Shown: positions 6,171 through 6,565 of the stretch, one piece after another | Layout: each line of letters opens with the position of its first letter | Numbering within the stretch: position 1 is the stretch's first letter | Origin: an uncultured Caulobacter sp. | GTDB taxonomy: Bacteria > Pseudomonadota > Alphaproteobacteria > Caulobacterales > Caulobacteraceae | Direction: 5' to 3' | Length of the DNA: 6,565 bases | Assembly (NCBI GenBank): GCA_937991555.1 | Contig: CALKHU010000054.1 | Span: 1 to 6,565, forward strand | Notes under the pieces: model-generated | What the model was told of the DNA's origin: nothing | Seen by the model: only the letters and a program-made list of their open reading frames with translations | Databases searched by the model: none | Position numbers and translations under genes: made by a program

Positions 6171-6565
6171 CTAGTCGATGAAGATGTCTTTGGCCGCGCC
6201 CTCGCCGCCGGGCTTGCCGTCGGAGCCCAGGCTCCCGACCCGAAAGCTCGCGCCTTCTTCGCCGGGCTCATAGATGCAGGCACGGCCCCAAGGGTCTTTG
6301 ACCAGGGCCACTTCGCGCAGGTAGGGGCCACGCCAGTCCGGAGCGTCAGCGGGTGGCTTGACCAGGGCGCCGAGGCCCTCAGCCGTGGTCGGGTAGCGAC
6401 CGACATCGCCGGCGAAGAATTCCAGGGCCGAGGCGATGTTCTGAAGTTGCAGCTTGGCGGTGCGGGCCTTGGCGCGATCCATCTGACCGAGGGTCTGGGG
6501 CACGACCACGGCGCTGATCAGACCGATGATGACCAGCACCACCAGCATTTCGGTCAGGGTATAGC
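6171..6565 (-). CDS. gspG: Type II secretion major pseudopilin GspG (5' partial)
   Basis: GspG is the main subunit of the periplasmic pseudopilus that pushes substrates through GspD. The window edge falls almost at the prepilin cleavage site: the first visible residues are the mature N-terminus YTLTEMLVVLVIIGLIS, with Glu5 needed for assembly. The cut codon before it ends in GC, compatible with the expected Gly (GGC). The mature protein would be 130 residues, near the usual GspG size. Typical GspG features follow: VVPQTLGQMDRAKA, the Q-rich helix end, YPTTAEGLGAL, DPWGRACIYE, and the C-terminal SLGSDGKPGGEG segment that carries the calcium-binding acidic residues in known GspG structures. The leader and true start lie to the right of the window; the ATG at 6548 is internal (Met6). 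It ends 8 bases before gspD and is probably in the same operon. Confidence 0.95.
   Translation of the reverse strand, partial: YTLTEMLVVLVIIGLISAVVVPQTLGQMDRAKARTAKLQLQNIASALEFFAGDVGRYPTTAEGLGALVKPPADAPDWRGPYLREVALVKDPWGRACIYEPGEEGASFRVGSLGSDGKPGGEGAAKDIFID

Overview
The window is high-GC DNA (about 70-75% in sampled stretches of the long genes) from a Gram-negative bacterium, shown by an outer-membrane secretin with a lipobox and by type II secretion (T2SS) genes. The style of the genes would fit an alphaproteobacterium, perhaps Caulobacterales, but this is an impression and was not tested. Two gene blocks run towards each other and meet in a short gap at about 2660-2733.

Left block, plus strand (1-2659): the 3' part of a large RHS/YD-repeat gene that enters from beyond the left edge. 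It carries many YD-type repeats, the RHS-associated core (YSPYGE ... YYRARYY ... DPIG ... DPTGL), and then a 180-residue C-terminal tip that I cannot assign to a toxin family. GC content falls in the tip and beyond (38% in one 60-base sample, 45-55% in the others from 2281 on). This is the usual pattern of an exchangeable toxin tip. A small gene for a two-helix membrane protein overlaps or directly follows the RHS stop codon and is the candidate immunity gene.

Right block, minus strand (6565 down to 2734): a tightly packed T2SS operon read as gspG (5' end cut off by the window edge), gspD, gspK, gspO. Junctions are an 8-base gap, a 14-base overlap and a 4-base ATGA overlap, so the genes are probably co-transcribed and translationally coupled. 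GspO is the membrane peptidase expected to process GspG and GspK. GspD is the outer-membrane channel. GspD has its own lipid anchor and no visible C-terminal pilotin-binding extension, so it looks like a self-piloting 'liposecretin'. The gene order is unusual: H, I and J are not between G and K, and L and M do not follow K.

No RNA gene, CRISPR array, insertion sequence or clear promoter was seen. The most interesting items are the unassigned RHS tip with its putative membrane immunity protein, and the compact, rearranged T2SS with a liposecretin.
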